DNA of 64,000 nucleotides from Caldovatus sediminis. GTDB taxonomy: Bacteria; Pseudomonadota; Alphaproteobacteria; Acetobacterales; Acetobacteraceae. The position numbers were made by a program, and so were the translations under genes. The stretch lies in contig NZ_BMKS01000001.1 of the NCBI RefSeq assembly GCF_014644455.1, forward strand, positions 62,001-126,000, read 5' to 3'. Position 1 is the first letter of the stretch; each line of letters opens with the position of its first letter. Shown here one piece after another: positions 63,652-64,000 of this stretch. The notes beneath the pieces were generated by a model, which saw only the letters and a program-made list of their open reading frames with translations, was not told where the DNA came from and searched no databases.

Positions 63652-64000
63652 TCAGTCCCCGATCGGCGCGCAGGCCGCGCGCAGCCAGGCCGCCGTCGCG
63701 GCGTCGAGCAGCGGCGCGACCTCCTCCGCGACGCGCGCGTGGTAGGCGTCGAGCCAGGCGCGCTCCCCGGGCGTCAGCAGGCGCGGCGCGATCAGGCGGC
63801 GGTCGAAGGGCGCCAGGGTCAGCGTCTCGAACTCCAGGAAGGGCTTCGCCGCGCCCGGGATCTCCGCCTCGCGCACCAGGAGCAGGTTCTCGAGCCGGAT
63901 GCCGTATGCGCCCGGGGCGTAGAAGCCCGGCTCGTCGGAGAGGATCATCCCCGCGCGCAGCGGCACCGGCTTCGCCGCGCGGCTGAACGCCGCCGGCCCC
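63652..64000 (-). CDS. Aminopeptidase P-like (M24B) peptidase, C-terminal part
   Basis: About 116 codons of a metallopeptidase whose N-terminal part lies beyond the right edge. Visible are the last metal-binding elements of the M24 pita-bread domain: GMILSDEPGFYAPGAYGIRLENLLLV, which contains two conserved Glu ligands, and the C-terminal FLEFETLTLAPFDRRLI that ends most Xaa-Pro aminopeptidases. It would cleave an N-terminal residue before proline. Partial because of the window edge. Confidence 0.85.
   Translation of the reverse strand, partial: GPAAFSRAAKPVPLRAGMILSDEPGFYAPGAYGIRLENLLLVREAEIPGAAKPFLEFETLTLAPFDRRLIAPRLLTPGERAWLDAYHARVAEEVAPLLDAATAAWLRAACAPIGD

Overview
The window is very GC-rich chromosomal DNA with densely packed genes, many 4-base ATGA or GTGA stop/start overlaps and only a few short AT-richer islands. 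Gene content and order point to an alphaproteobacterium, most like the Rhodospirillales/Acetobacteraceae. The clues are a TCA block ordered mdh-sucC-sucD-sucA-sucB-lpd, a complete division and cell-wall (dcw) cluster followed by lpxC-bamD-recN-ligA, and an FtsZ ending in the alphaproteobacterial tail EIPAFLRRQ. The taxonomic call is an inference from these features. I saw no insertion sequence, prophage, CRISPR array or tRNA.

Layout. 1-4.1 kb: end of a surface-polysaccharide locus (Wzx-type flippase cut by the left edge, initiating sugar transferase, large DUF6311-type membrane protein). 4.1-7.3 kb: a three-gene overlapping operon of a cysteine-rich PadR regulator, a flavin monooxygenase with a CCG-repeat tail, and an MFS exporter; this is the best candidate for a poorly described system. 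7.3-18 kb, minus strand: a small membrane protein, an orphan D12 adenine methyltransferase and lpd, then sucB, sucA, sucD, sucC and mdh, together the 2-oxoglutarate to oxaloacetate limb of the TCA cycle apart from succinate dehydrogenase and fumarase. 18-36 kb: mixed housekeeping and hypothetical genes (two exported proteins, zapE, a glycosyltransferase, an isolated UreE-like protein, a frameshifted beta-propeller relic, a NIPSNAP protein, fumC with an overlapping ribbon-helix-helix gene, AsmA, 5-oxoprolinase, a TerB-DnaJ protein, an amidase).

35.6-36.5 kb holds the RNase P RNA gene with an intrinsic terminator, then the promoter and leader of the dcw operon with a 10-bp-period MraZ-type operator. 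36.5-56 kb is the dcw cluster: mraZ, rsmH, ftsL, ftsI, murE, murF, mraY, murD, ftsW, murG, murC, murB, ddl, ftsQ, ftsA, a 33-codon ORF, ftsZ. Nearly all junctions overlap or are 1 nt apart, so the cluster is probably one translationally coupled unit making lipid II and the divisome. 56-62.6 kb: lpxC (behind a leader with a 16-bp perfect hairpin), bamD, recN, a GNAT acetyltransferase and ligA. 62.7-64 kb: a polysaccharide deacetylase family protein and the C-terminal part of an aminopeptidase P, cut by the right edge.

Functionally, three themes dominate: envelope construction (polysaccharide export, peptidoglycan precursors, lipid A, outer-membrane protein assembly, division), central carbon metabolism, and DNA maintenance (recN, ligA, adenine methylation).
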